The translations under genes were made by a program, and so were the position numbers. From an uncultured Hyphomicrobiales bacterium (GTDB lineage Bacteria > Pseudomonadota > Alphaproteobacteria > Rhizobiales > Beijerinckiaceae), in the NCBI GenBank assembly GCA_903847605.1, contig CAINED010000059.1, positions 1 to 64,000 of the forward strand: a stretch of 64,000 bases of DNA, given 5' to 3'. Shown here piece by piece: positions 17,711-28,949 of this stretch (position 1 is its first letter; every line of letters starts with the position of its first letter). The notes under the pieces were generated by a model. The model worked only from the letters and a program-made list of their open reading frames with translations. It was not told the DNA's origin and did not search any database.

Positions 17711-18958
17711 GTGCTTCAATCCATATCGGCTCTGCGCCGCGATACGAAAATCAATCTGCAGACAGCCGTTCACCGGAATTCGGGTCTTTCGAAAGAGGGA
17801 ATGCTCGAACGCCTGTTCACAGCGGCCTTCCGCCATCTCGTCTATGCGCAGATCTGGGAAGATCCCGTCGTCGACATGGAGGCGCTGAAAATAGGGCCTT
17901 CCGATCACATCGTCGCCATCGCGTCGGGCGGTTGCAACGTCATGAGCTATCTCGTCGCAAATCCGGCCAGAATCACCGCTGTCGATCTCAATGGCGCGCA
18001 TGTCGCGCTCAACTGCCTGAAGATCGAGGCAGCGCAATGCCTGCCGGATCACGGTACGTTCTTCAACATGTTCGGGCGTGCGGACAAGGCGGCCAACGTC
18101 GTCTTCTACGATCAATTCGTCGCGCCGCGCCTCGATCCGACCTCGAGGCGCTATTGGGAGGGCCGAACGGCTACGGGCCGTCGCCGCATCGAATGGTTTG
18201 CGCATGGCGTGCATCGCCACGGCTTGCTTGGGCGCTTCATCGGGGCCGGCCATCGCATCGCTAAACTCAACGGCTGCGACCCCGCGATCATGCTGCAGGC
18301 GCGCACGATCGGGGAACAGCGCGCGCTGTTCGACAAGCATCTTGCGCCGCTATTCGCCAAGCGGATGATCCGCTTTCTCGCATCGCAGCCGGCCTCGCTC
18401 TACGGCCTTGGCATACCGCCAGCGCAATATCGCGCCCTCGCCGGAGACAGCGCGGAGGGCATCATCGCCGTGTTGCGCCAGCGTCTCGAAAAGCTCGCCT
18501 GCGGGTTCGAACTGAAGGACAATTATTTCGCGTGGCAGGCCTTTGGGAGGAAATACGATCCCGCGCCGGACGCCTCGACGCCACCTTATCTCGAAGCTGG
18601 AAATTTCGATGCGGTGAGCGCGAATGCAGGACGCATCGACGTCCGCCACGAGTCGATGACCGCATTCCTGCGCGCGAGTCCTGCGGCCAGCGCCGATTGC
18701 TATGTGCTGCTCGACGCACAGGACTGGATGAACGACGCCGACCTCACAACGCTGTGGAGCGAAATCACGCGCACGGCGCGGCCCGGCGCGCGCGTCATCT
18801 TCCGCACCGCCGCCGACGAACGGCTTCTGCCCGGACGCATTCCGGATGCGACGCTGACACGCTGGCGTTATCACGAAGAGGTTTCGCGCGATCTCGGCCG
18901 GCGCGACCGTTCTTCGATCTACGGCGCGTTTCATCTTTATACGCTCGAAGGCGCATGA
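17711..18958 (+). CDS. btaA: BtaA: AdoMet:diacylglycerol 3-amino-3-carboxypropyltransferase
   Basis: A 415-residue enzyme of the DUF3419 family making diacylglyceryl-homoserine, the first step of betaine lipid (DGTS) synthesis. Recognised by YAQIWEDPVVDMEALKI, IASGGCNVMSYL, DLNGAHVALNCLK and the C-terminal SAM-fold part. The GTG at 17711 gives full length; an internal ATG at 17801 begins just before the conserved region. The downstream methyltransferase starts one base after its stop. Betaine lipids replace phospholipids when phosphate is scarce; I see only a weak CCGTCAT half-site upstream. Confidence 0.93.
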   Translation: MLQSISALRRDTKINLQTAVHRNSGLSKEGMLERLFTAAFRHLVYAQIWEDPVVDMEALKIGPSDHIVAIASGGCNVMSYLVANPARITAVDLNGAHVALNCLKIEAAQCLPDHGTFFNMFGRADKAANVVFYDQFVAPRLDPTSRRYWEGRTATGRRRIEWFAHGVHRHGLLGRFIGAGHRIAKLNGCDPAIMLQARTIGEQRALFDKHLAPLFAKRMIRFLASQPASLYGLGIPPAQYRALAGDSAEGIIAVLRQRLEKLACGFELKDNYFAWQAFGRKYDPAPDASTPPYLEAGNFDAVSANAGRIDVRHESMTAFLRASPAASADCYVLLDAQDWMNDADLTTLWSEITRTARPGARVIFRTAADERLLPGRIPDATLTRWRYHEEVSRDLGRRDRSSIYGAFHLYTLEGA

Positions 18959-18959
18959 C

Positions 18960-19604
18960 ATGTCCGACGCCGCCTTGCAGATGGACCGGATGTACCGCTG
19001 GCAGCGGCACATCTACGATTTCACGCGAAAGCCCTATCTGCTCGGGCGCGACAGAATGCTTGCGCATCTCGGCGTACCCGCAGGCGGCACAGTGCTTGAA
19101 ATAGGCTGCGGCACAGGGCGCAATATCGTGAAGGCGGCCGAGATGTTTCCGGACGCGCATTACTTCGGCTTCGATGTCGCGCCGGTCATGGTCGAGGCTG
19201 CCCGCAAGGCGGCTGCGCGCGCCGGTCTTTCGCACAAGATGGCAATCGCCCAGGGCGACGCCGTCGATTTCGATCCCCGGGCCATGTTTGGCTGCGCCGA
19301 ATTCGACCGCATCTTCGTGTCCTATTCGCTTTCGATGATTCCCGAATGGCGGCGCGTGATCGAGAGCGCGGCCGACCGCCTCGCGCCGCGCGGCGCTTTG
19401 TTCGTCGCGGATTTCGGCATGTCCGACGCGATTCCAGCCCCGTTACGCGCCGGCCTGTTCAAGTGGCTTTCGCTGTTTCATGTGCACCCGCGCGCCGATC
19501 TTGAGCGGGCGATGAGCATCGCCGCGGACCGCCGCGGATACAATTGCGATTTCGAACGCCTTTATCGCGGCTATGCGGTCTGGGGCATGATCCGCAGGGC
19601 GTGA
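18960..19604 (+). CDS. btaB: BtaB: diacylglyceryl-homoserine N-methyltransferase
   Basis: A 214-residue class I SAM methyltransferase that would add three methyl groups to give the betaine lipid DGTS. SAM motif VLEIGCGTGRN, acidic residue in HYFGFDVAP, and motif III DRLAPRGALFVADFG. It lies one base after btaA, the standard two-gene arrangement, and the N-terminal MYRWQRHIYDFTRK is typical of BtaB. Assignment rests on the family plus the btaA partner. Confidence 0.93.
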   Translation: MSDAALQMDRMYRWQRHIYDFTRKPYLLGRDRMLAHLGVPAGGTVLEIGCGTGRNIVKAAEMFPDAHYFGFDVAPVMVEAARKAAARAGLSHKMAIAQGDAVDFDPRAMFGCAEFDRIFVSYSLSMIPEWRRVIESAADRLAPRGALFVADFGMSDAIPAPLRAGLFKWLSLFHVHPRADLERAMSIAADRRGYNCDFERLYRGYAVWGMIRRA

Positions 19605-19614
19605 CAATCGCGGC

Positions 19615-21075
19615 TCAGTGTCCGGGCATGCTGGTGTCGATGACGGATTTCGGCCAGCCCGCTTTCTCGATGATGTAATCGCGCGAAGCTGTGATGCGCC
19701 GTTGCAGCGCCGCCGTGTTCACGCCGATGAAGCGCCCGCGCGCCTTCAGGATTTTGCCTGATACCATGACCGTGTCGACATTGCTCGTGTCCATGCCCGT
19801 GACGATCGCGCTATAGGCGTTGTTGAGCGGCATCACGTTGGTCATGTTCGTGCGCAGCATGACGATATCGGCGTCCTTGCCTGGCGTCAGCGATCCCGTG
19901 CGGCTTTCGACGCCGTTGGTGCGCGCGCCCTCGATGGTCGCCATGGCGATGACGTCCTTCGCGGTCAGCAGCGCGGGCAAATCCTTCTCGCCCTTGACGG
20001 CACGCTCGTTGATCTGCATGCGCTGAAGCGTGAAGGCCGCGCGCATTTGCGTGAAGGCGTCGGCCGCCATGGTGGTCTCGACGTCGCTTGACAGGCTCGG
20101 CCTGATGCCGTGATCGAGCGACTGTTGCAGGGGCGGCGTGCCGTGGCGCATGACCATTTCGATGGGGATGGCGAGCGAGATATGGCCGCCGGTATCCTTC
20201 ACCTTCTTCATCTGCTCGTCGGTGGCGTTGGTGAAGTGGATATAGACATTGTCCGCGCCCATCAGCCCTTCGTCGCCGAGTTTGATGACATTGCCCGGCG
20301 CGACTGCGCCAACAGAGCCGACGACATGGGTGAAGATACGTAGTCCATGCTTGCGGGCGAGCAGCCACTGATCCTTGTTAATGGCCGCGCCGAGCGCCAG
20401 CGTTACGAGACCGTCGTTGGACGGGAAGTGCTGCTTCTGGATGCGCTCGACATCGCCTGGATATTTCGCGCCCGCGCCATAGCCGCGCGAATAGGCGTGG
20501 ACCGCGCGAATGCCGCTGTCCCTGAAGGCCTTAATCATCGCGTCGGAATGTTCAGGGGTATTGGAGACCTGCGAGAGGTCCGTCACATGCGTGATGCCCG
20601 AACTTAGCGAGCGCAATGCGCCGGCAAGCACGCCGTCGTAGGCGTCCTCGACACGATAGAGCGGCGTCGCCTTTTCCACGATGTCGCGGAAGTAATCGAC
20701 GAGCAATCCGTTGCCGAGAACATTGCGCAGGGCGCTCTGGTAGAAATGGTGATGCGTATCGGCGAAGCCGGGCATCACGATCGTGTCGCGTGCGTCGATC
20801 ACTGTGGCCGCAGCGGTGATATTCGGCTGGACGGCCGCGATCTTCGTGCCCTCCACCAGAACGTCTGCGCGATCGAAGTCGCCGATCTTCGGGTCGAAGC
20901 TCAGAACGACCGCATTCTTGAAGAGATAGCGTCCCTCGCGGGCGCGCGGCGCCTGCGCGACGCCCTCGGAAACGCCGAAGCCAAGGCTCACTGCGCTCGC
21001 CGATGCGGCAGCCAAAAGCTGCCTGCGGTTCAGATGAAATGCCGGAAAATCGCGATCCGTGCCGTTTTTGCCCAT
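19615..21075 (-). CDS. Tat-exported amidohydrolase (TRZ/ATZ-type)
   Basis: A 486-residue metal hydrolase of the COG0402 amidohydrolase group. N-terminal NRRQLLAAASASAVSLGFG looks like a twin-arginine signal. Metal ligands: DTHHHFYQ (HxH-like), FTHVVG, HFTNA and the Asp in LSSDVET. The C-terminal TPGKDADIVML is the family ending. Substrate unknown; chlorohydrolase and deaminase relatives exist. ATG at 21075 has GGAGG directly upstream. No operon partner. Confidence 0.85.
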   Translation of the reverse strand: MGKNGTDRDFPAFHLNRRQLLAAASASAVSLGFGVSEGVAQAPRAREGRYLFKNAVVLSFDPKIGDFDRADVLVEGTKIAAVQPNITAAATVIDARDTIVMPGFADTHHHFYQSALRNVLGNGLLVDYFRDIVEKATPLYRVEDAYDGVLAGALRSLSSGITHVTDLSQVSNTPEHSDAMIKAFRDSGIRAVHAYSRGYGAGAKYPGDVERIQKQHFPSNDGLVTLALGAAINKDQWLLARKHGLRIFTHVVGSVGAVAPGNVIKLGDEGLMGADNVYIHFTNATDEQMKKVKDTGGHISLAIPIEMVMRHGTPPLQQSLDHGIRPSLSSDVETTMAADAFTQMRAAFTLQRMQINERAVKGEKDLPALLTAKDVIAMATIEGARTNGVESRTGSLTPGKDADIVMLRTNMTNVMPLNNAYSAIVTGMDTSNVDTVMVSGKILKARGRFIGVNTAALQRRITASRDYIIEKAGWPKSVIDTSMPGH

Positions 21076-21128
21076 GTGCAGTCCTCCCCCGTTCTGTTGC
21101 GGGAGCCTAGCAAGGGCTGTTGCACGAC

Positions 21129-21160
21129 GAAAGGCCCGGATGGGGGCATCCGGGCCTTTC
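21129..21160 (-). terminator. Rho-independent terminator of the PRC-barrel gene
   Basis: A 14-bp perfect stem GAAAGGCCCGGATG/CATCCGGGCCTTTC with a 4-base loop, 25 bases past the stop at 21185 on the minus strand and followed by TTTC. It lies before the amidohydrolase start at 21075, so it separates the two units. Confidence 0.75.
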
Positions 21161-21184
21161 TCGATCCGAACCTCAGATGAGCGT

Positions 21185-21538
21185 TCAGATGTACGGGGCG
21201 TAATACTTGTTGGCGTTTTCGCTGATGCGGCCGTCGCCGCGGACGAGATCGTCGATCTCGTAGGCGGGAGCCTTTTCCAGCACATCGCGCGACATGGGGA
21301 CCACGTAGCCGCCGACGTTTTCGTTATAGTCCAGCGAAGACCAGGGCATGGCGTGATAGCGTTCACCTATTCCCAGAAAGCCGCCGAAGCCGACGACAGC
21401 ATACATGATGCTGTTCGAGGTCTTGTCGAGAACGATGTCCTTGACTTCGCCAATTGTTTCGCCGGCGCTGTTGTAGACGTTCGTTCCCTGAACGCGAGAC
21501 GCCAGAATGGCCTTGGTATGGCCGGTAGCGGTGGGCAT
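21185..21538 (-). CDS. PRC-barrel domain protein
   Basis: A 117-residue small protein. The barrel is visible as ASRVQGTNVYNSAGETIGEVKDIVLD followed by YAVVGFGGFLGIGERYHAMPW. PRC-barrel proteins of this rhizobial sort are abundant stress proteins, cytoplasmic or membrane associated, of unclear role. I chose ATG 21538 because AGGAGG lies 6 bases upstream; an ATG at 21544 is too close. Terminator directly follows. Confidence 0.85.
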   Translation of the reverse strand: MPTATGHTKAILASRVQGTNVYNSAGETIGEVKDIVLDKTSNSIMYAVVGFGGFLGIGERYHAMPWSSLDYNENVGGYVVPMSRDVLEKAPAYEIDDLVRGDGRISENANKYYAPYI

Positions 21539-21686
21539 GTTCATCCTCCTGCAAAGTTCATGAAAGGCATCAGTGTAACGCCGGCGCGACAGGAGGGTTC
21601 CGTACAAGGTGATTTCCCTGGCGTGATTGGAACCGCGCGATAAAACTTGCATAGTCGCTTGAACTCGGCAGATGAGGCGGTGCGCA

Positions 21687-23884
<2,198 letters not shown>

Positions 23885-23980
23885 TTAGCATGAGAGGGGT
23901 GGTGTCGTCAGCCTTCACGGCACGGCGTTGACGGGCCGGACGCGCCAGCCTATCCCGCCCGCAGGAGACTGTTTGCCTCG

Positions 23981-24442
23981 ATGCAATTGAATTTCAACAC
24001 GCCTGACGACGACGACGAGCGCAGCGAGGTCATCCAGCTCGACACGCTGGCGAACCGCCGCCGGATCGCGGCGACACGTTGGGGGATGCTGCTCGTCTGG
24101 CTCATGCGCAGCGTCGCCGTGTTGTGGTTCCTGCTCGGGCTCGTTTACTGGTTGCGGATCCTGCTGCCGGGCGATGCGCCACTCGACGCGCTGCCGGTCG
24201 ATGTCGCCGTGACCATCGTTTTCTTCGCCGTCGCGAATTTGGCTGCGGCTGTGGGTTTGTGGCTGGCTGCGCCGTGGGGCGGCGTCCTCTGGCTGCTGGC
24301 GGCGATCGCAGAGCTCGCGGCAAGCTGGGTGATGCCGGCCTATATCCGCGGCGACATCATTATCTGGGCGCTCTATATCGGCCTGATCGGCACCTATCTC
24401 GTCTTCACATGGCTGGCGGCGCGCGAACGCGAGCAGTTCTGA
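23981..24442 (+). CDS. DUF6163 membrane protein
   Basis: A 153-residue protein of four predicted membrane segments with a short acidic cytoplasmic start (DDDDERSEVIQLDTLANRRR) and a basic end. It is found next to ldtR in many Rhizobiales, here separated from it by two inserted genes. Function unknown. Confidence 0.85.
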   Translation: MQLNFNTPDDDDERSEVIQLDTLANRRRIAATRWGMLLVWLMRSVAVLWFLLGLVYWLRILLPGDAPLDALPVDVAVTIVFFAVANLAAAVGLWLAAPWGGVLWLLAAIAELAASWVMPAYIRGDIIIWALYIGLIGTYLVFTWLAAREREQF

Positions 24443-24519
24443 TCCTGCTTGATCGGTGGCGACAGGCGTATAGGCTGGCCATCGAAGGGGTTGTCGCGAG
24501 GCCTCAGGGAGTGAAACCC

Positions 24520-25059
24520 ATGACATCTGTGCAAAGACTTCATCATGTCGCCTATCGCTGCAAGGACGCGAAGGAGACCGTCGAGTTCTATACGAAGCTT
24601 TTGGGCATGCCGTTCAGCATCGCGCTGGCGGACAATCGCGTGCCTTCGACCAAGGAATGGTCCCCGCACATCCACATCTTCTTTGAAATGCAGGACGGTT
24701 CATCGCTCGCTTTCTTCGAAGTGCCGGAGGCGCCGGGCATGAAGCTCGATCCGAATACGCCGGACTGGGTGCAGCATCTGGCGCTCAAGGTCGCGGACAT
24801 GGACACGCTTCTCGACTACAAGAAGAAGCTCGAAGATGGCGGCGTCACCGTCATCGGCCCCACCAATCACGGCATCTGCCAGTCGATCTACTTCTTCGAT
24901 CCGAGCGGCCATCGCCTGGAACTCGCTGTCGATACATCGACGCCGAAAATGATGACGCGCCTTGAAAGCGAAGCGATGGAAGTGCTGGAAGTCTGGAACA
25001 AGACCAAGACCGCGGGCGATTCCGATTTTGGCTGGTTGCATCACGAATCCGCGACCTGA
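24520..25059 (+). CDS. VOC-family (glyoxalase/dioxygenase-like) protein
   Basis: A 179-residue protein with the paired beta-alpha-beta-beta-beta modules of the vicinal oxygen chelate fold. Likely metal ligands are His in LHHVAYRC, His in WVQHLALKV and Glu in GHRLELAVD. Members act as dioxygenases, lyases or epimerases; the substrate is not evident. ATG 24520 has AGGGAG at 9 bases. It is 18 bases from the next gene (hydrolase), so the two look co-transcribed and may share a pathway. Confidence 0.88.
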   Translation: MTSVQRLHHVAYRCKDAKETVEFYTKLLGMPFSIALADNRVPSTKEWSPHIHIFFEMQDGSSLAFFEVPEAPGMKLDPNTPDWVQHLALKVADMDTLLDYKKKLEDGGVTVIGPTNHGICQSIYFFDPSGHRLELAVDTSTPKMMTRLESEAMEVLEVWNKTKTAGDSDFGWLHHESAT

Positions 25060-25077
25060 GACGGACGAGACGGCGCA

Positions 25078-26241
25078 ATGTTCGAGATCGAACGCAGGCC
25101 GGTCATCGTCTCTTTTGACGAAGTAGCGGCCTTCACCGAGACCTACGGCTTTGCGGGCTCCTCCGGAAAGGTTTTTCTCGAAGGGCAATATATCCTGCCG
25201 CAGGGCAGGGCGTCGCGGACGCTGCTGATCTTCATGCATCCGGCCTCGACCCTCAACCTGATGCCGTTTTCCGCAGCCATGGCGCGTGCGGGCTATCATG
25301 TGCTTTGCGCGGCGAGCCGTTACGCCAAGAACGACACTGCGCTCATCATGGAGAAGGTTGTCGCAGATCTCGGCGCGTATATCCGCCATGCACGCGAGAC
25401 GCTCGGCTATCGCCACATCGTGTTGATGGGCTGGAGCGGCGGCGGTTCGCTCGCGATGTTTTATCAGTCGCAGGCGGAAAAGCCTGATGTGCGCGAAACG
25501 CCGGCGGGCGATGCTTACGATCTTGCGGCCATGAACCTGCAACCTGCCGATGGCGTGATGTTCATCGCGGCGCATACGGGCCGCGCGCGTCTGCTTGCGG
25601 AATGGATCGACCCATCCGTGCTCGACGAGAACGATCCCGATCGACGCGACTTAAGTCTCGATCTCTACGATCCGCGCAATCCCGCGAAGCCGCCTTACGA
25701 CATCGCTTATATCTCGCGCTTCCGTCAGGCGCAGCGCGCGCGCATCGAACGCATCACGGCGCGCGTGTGCGAAACACTCGGCGAATTGCGCAAACGCGGC
25801 GGCGCGGAAGTCGAGCGTCCGTTTATCGTTCATCGCACGATGGCCGATCCGCGTTTTCTCGACCGACATCTCGAACCCAACGGCCGCAAGCCTAACTGGT
25901 GCTATCTGGGCAATCCCGAAACGGTGAACTCGGGCCCCGCAGGCGTTGCGCGCTTTTGCACCTTGCGCTCGTGGCTCTCGCAATGGTCCGCCGCGGATTC
26001 GCGTGCAGACGCCGTCGAATGCGTTGCAAATATTCGCGCGCCTCTAATGCTGCTCGAAAACGGCGCGGACGACGCGGTGCCTCCGACGCATCCGAAAGAA
26101 GTGTTTGCTGCCGCGAAGATGGACGATCGCATATATCGGCATGTCGAGAATGCGACGCATTACTACAAAGATCAGCCGCGCGAACTCGAAGAGGCCGTGA
26201 AGGTCGCGCACGAGTGGATTTTGTCGCGCTGGAGCATGTGA
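25078..26241 (+). CDS. Alpha/beta hydrolase paired with the VOC gene
   Basis: A 387-residue hydrolase. The nucleophile elbow is GWSGGG (LMGWSGGGSLAMFYQ), with HPASTLNLMPF as oxyanion region, Asp in ENGADDAVPP and His in VENATHYYKDQ. The long insertion between residues 160 and 300 and the C-terminal capping differ from the simple esterases. Follows the VOC gene closely, suggesting a small degradative operon for an aromatic or ester compound (inference). Confidence 0.85.
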   Translation: MFEIERRPVIVSFDEVAAFTETYGFAGSSGKVFLEGQYILPQGRASRTLLIFMHPASTLNLMPFSAAMARAGYHVLCAASRYAKNDTALIMEKVVADLGAYIRHARETLGYRHIVLMGWSGGGSLAMFYQSQAEKPDVRETPAGDAYDLAAMNLQPADGVMFIAAHTGRARLLAEWIDPSVLDENDPDRRDLSLDLYDPRNPAKPPYDIAYISRFRQAQRARIERITARVCETLGELRKRGGAEVERPFIVHRTMADPRFLDRHLEPNGRKPNWCYLGNPETVNSGPAGVARFCTLRSWLSQWSAADSRADAVECVANIRAPLMLLENGADDAVPPTHPKEVFAAAKMDDRIYRHVENATHYYKDQPRELEEAVKVAHEWILSRWSM

Positions 26242-26355
26242 ATACCTGCTACGCTGCGCATGAATTCGATGTTGCAAATTCGACAGCCATTGCGGATCGA
26301 ACCATCGGCTTCCGCGCGGGGATCATTAAGATTTTATCATTCTAAACAGAGTGTT

Positions 26356-26411
26356 GGATTCACTTCGGATTCACTTAGAACCGCGTCATCTGGGTAAACG
26401 CCGGATTCATT
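26356..26411 (+). promoter_or_regulatory. Direct repeats upstream of ldtR, possible operator
   Basis: GGATTCACTT occurs at 26356-26365 and again at 26367-26376, with a third copy in variant form GGATTCATTC at 26402-26411. They lie about 100-155 bases ahead of the ldtR start, in an otherwise featureless gap. Tandem half-sites like these may bind a regulator such as LdtR itself, but this is unproven. Confidence 0.3.
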
Positions 26412-26509
26412 CTATTGCTTAAACTCGTCTTCATTTGACCCCGCTAATTTGCACCCATCGAGGCGGCCGGAAGAGCTTGCCGAGGCGTAAAAATGTAACG
26501 GGGTGTGTC

Positions 26510-27037
26510 ATGAGTGCAGTTGCAAAAAACGAAGCGGCGAAGCCCGAAATGTCCCAGGGGCGCGCCGAACGCTTCAACGAAGTGCGTCCGGTCTATCTGG
26601 AAGCGCTGACACTGGTCGAGCGTCTCCATCGCCGCCTTCTCGACGTCATCAAGGACGAGTTCGACCGTCGCGGCCGCAGCGATATTAACGCTGTTCAGGC
26701 TTTGCTGCTCTACAACATCGGCGACAAGGAACTTACCGCCGGCGAGTTGCGCACCCGCGGCTACTATCTCGGCTCCAACGTCTCCTACAACGTGAAAAAG
26801 CTGGTGGAGATGGGTTTCCTGCACCACGCCCGCTCGCGCGTCGACCGCCGCTCGGTCCGCATCAGCCTGACGCCGGAAGGCCAGGAAGTTCACGATGTCG
26901 TCGCCGCGCTCTACGACAAGCACGTGCTGACCGTGGAACAGATCGGCGGCATCGGCACCGACGAATTCCACCGCATCAATCAGGCGCTTTCCCGACTGGA
27001 GCGCTTCTGGACCGACCAGATCCGCTATCGCCTCTGA
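26510..27037 (+). CDS. ldtR: MarR-family regulator LdtR
   Basis: A 175-residue winged-helix repressor/activator. The core LTAGELRTRGYYLGSNVSYNVKKLVEMG and wing RRSVRISLTPEG match LdtR, the MarR protein that controls an L,D-transpeptidase in rhizobia and Liberibacter. Here the transpeptidase gene follows directly. ATG at 26510 was chosen over longer frames because the family begins here. Assignment is from the motif plus the neighbour. Confidence 0.88.
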   Translation: MSAVAKNEAAKPEMSQGRAERFNEVRPVYLEALTLVERLHRRLLDVIKDEFDRRGRSDINAVQALLLYNIGDKELTAGELRTRGYYLGSNVSYNVKKLVEMGFLHHARSRVDRRSVRISLTPEGQEVHDVVAALYDKHVLTVEQIGGIGTDEFHRINQALSRLERFWTDQIRYRL

Positions 27038-27264
27038 CCCCTCCAGAGGAGGCGACGCCGCCAGTCTGCGGTCGCGGCCCTACACACCCGGTACGCGGCC
27101 CAAATTGCCGGATTTCCCCGAACCGGGGCGCGAAAGCGCTCCGGTTTCGTGTATTTTGAGCCGAAAAATCACAAGTTCTTGAGCCCGCGCTTTGTTGCAG
27201 CGCCACAAATTGGCCCGAGTGTTCGTTCCTTTTTAACCACGATCATGCTACCGGACTGGCGGAT

Positions 27265-27301
27265 CGGGATTGCGGGGGCGTCTGTACGACGCGCAATCCC
27301 G
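27265..27301 (+). promoter_or_regulatory. Strong stem-loop in the ldtP 5' leader
   Basis: CGGGATTGCG (27265-27274) pairs with its reverse complement ending at 27301, and a second inner stem GCGTC/GACGC (27278-27282 and 27288-27292) closes a TGTAC loop. It sits 66 bases upstream of the ldtP start and lacks a T-run, so it is not a standard terminator. Candidate RNA control element or an operator palindrome. Confidence 0.4.
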
Positions 27302-27367
27302 AAAAGCCCAGCCATGCCGGGCAGCGTTGGGGCGATTCAGGCCGCTGCAATTGCAAGGAACAGACTG

Positions 27368-28762
27368 GTGACAAAGCAGAATTCGACCATCACGCGCCGC
27401 GACTTTTCCCGTTCGCTGGCTCTGGGGTTTGCAGGCGCCGCCACGGGCGGATTCGGGGTCGCACAGGCGCAGACCGCGCGCGGCGACGGCAATCCGTTCC
27501 GCAGCCAGGTCGAATGGGCGCAGAATTACGACGCTGACGCCCGCCTAGCGGTGCCGCGCTCGGTGACCCCGCTGCTTTCGGCGCAGACGGCCGGTTCCAC
27601 CGAACAGGCCATCCAGCGCTATCGTCAGCTCGCAACCCAGGGTGGCTGGCAGCCGGTCCCCGCCGCCCAGGCCCTCAAGGTCGGCACGCGCGGCAACGGG
27701 GTGATCGCCCTTCGCCGCCGCCTGATTGTGACCGGCGACCTGACGGAGCAGGCCGGCAACTCTCCTGTGTTCGATTCCTATGTCGAGGCGGCCGTACGCC
27801 GCTTTCAGGTCCGTCATGGCATCAGCCCGACCGGCGTCGTCGCCAAGGAAACATTTACCGCGCTCAATGTTCCCGCGCAGGAGCGTTTGCGCCAGCTCGA
27901 GATCAATCTCGTCCGCTTGCGCGCCTTTTCCGGCAATCTCGGTGAACGCCACGTCACCATGAACATTCCGGCCGCCGCGGTTGAGACCGTCGAGAACGGC
28001 CAGATCGTGACCCATCACATCGCCGGCGTCGGCAAGATCGACCGCCAGTCGCCGGTCATGCAGGCGCGGGCCACGGATATCAATTTCAACCCGTTCTGGA
28101 CGGTTCCGGCCTCGATCATCCGCAAGGATCTGATCCCCAAGATGCAGAAGGATCCGAATTACCTGACGGAAAACAAGATCCGCATCATCAACAAGGCCGG
28201 GCAGGAAATCCCGCCGGCTCAGGTCAACTGGAATTCGATGGAGGCCACGAATTACATGTTCCGCCAGGATCCTGGCGGCGATGTGAATTCGCTCGGCTTC
28301 GTTCGCATCAACATTGCCAATCCGCACGGCGTTTACATGCACGACACGCCCGCCAAGGGCATTTTCGGCGACGACTACCGCTTCGTGTCGTCGGGATGCG
28401 TGCGCGTGCAGAACGTGCGCGACTTCGTGGCATGGCTGCTGAAGGGTTCGGGCGACGGCAACTGGAATCGCGACCGCATCGATGAAGTGATCCGTTCCGG
28501 CCAGCGCGTCGATGCTCGTATCAACACGCCGGTCAACGTCTATTGGGTCTATGTGACGGCATGGGCCGATCGCGATGTGGTCCATTTCCGCGAGGACATC
28601 TACCGCCGCGACGGGTTCCCGGGCGGCGCAGTTGCATCGAACAATGCGCCGCAGACGATACAGCCGGTGGGCGCTTCGCCGGATGAGGATCTGCTGCCGC
28701 CAGCCGGTGTTTCGCGTGCGGGACCGCGTCCCGCCGCGCCCATCGGCCAGAATTTCCGCTGA
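27368..28762 (+). CDS. ldtP: L,D-transpeptidase (YkuD), LdtR target
   Basis: A 464-residue periplasmic enzyme that makes 3-3 crosslinks in peptidoglycan. Twin-arginine-like signal [16 protein letters not shown] is followed by a peptidoglycan-binding domain ([15 protein letters not shown]...VRRFQVRHG, about 110-180) and the YkuD domain with [10 protein letters not shown] and catalytic Cys in SSGCVRVQN. The GTG at 27368 has AAGGA 8 bases upstream; a longer frame back to 27149 lacks support. A terminator follows at 28786. Confidence 0.92.
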   Translation: MTKQNSTITRRDFSRSLALGFAGAATGGFGVAQAQTARGDGNPFRSQVEWAQNYDADARLAVPRSVTPLLSAQTAGSTEQAIQRYRQLATQGGWQPVPAAQALKVGTRGNGVIALRRRLIVTGDLTEQAGNSPVFDSYVEAAVRRFQVRHGISPTGVVAKETFTALNVPAQERLRQLEINLVRLRAFSGNLGERHVTMNIPAAAVETVENGQIVTHHIAGVGKIDRQSPVMQARATDINFNPFWTVPASIIRKDLIPKMQKDPNYLTENKIRIINKAGQEIPPAQVNWNSMEATNYMFRQDPGGDVNSLGFVRINIANPHGVYMHDTPAKGIFGDDYRFVSSGCVRVQNVRDFVAWLLKGSGDGNWNRDRIDEVIRSGQRVDARINTPVNVYWVYVTAWADRDVVHFREDIYRRDGFPGGAVASNNAPQTIQPVGASPDEDLLPPAGVSRAGPRPAAPIGQNFR

Positions 28763-28785
28763 GTTTTCAGTCTTCCCGAACATTC

Positions 28786-28817
28786 GGCCCGCCTTTCCGG
28801 CGGGCCGTTCCATTTTT
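28786..28817 (+). terminator. Rho-independent terminator after ldtP
   Basis: The stem GGCCCGCC/GGCGGGCC (28786-28793 and 28799-28806) is followed by GTTCCATTTTT. It ends the ldtR-ldtP unit and lies 133 bases before glyA, which must have its own promoter. Confidence 0.8.
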
Positions 28818-28949
28818 GGCGGCTTTTGCTTTTCGCTCCTTGCTGCACATGCTAAGGCAGCGGCCTTTCCGGCCCTTGCATCTTGTTGGCGATTCCGAAC
28901 GGTGCGCCGGGCAGGGCCTTTCGACAGCAACGAGCCCGAGCAGGTTCCG

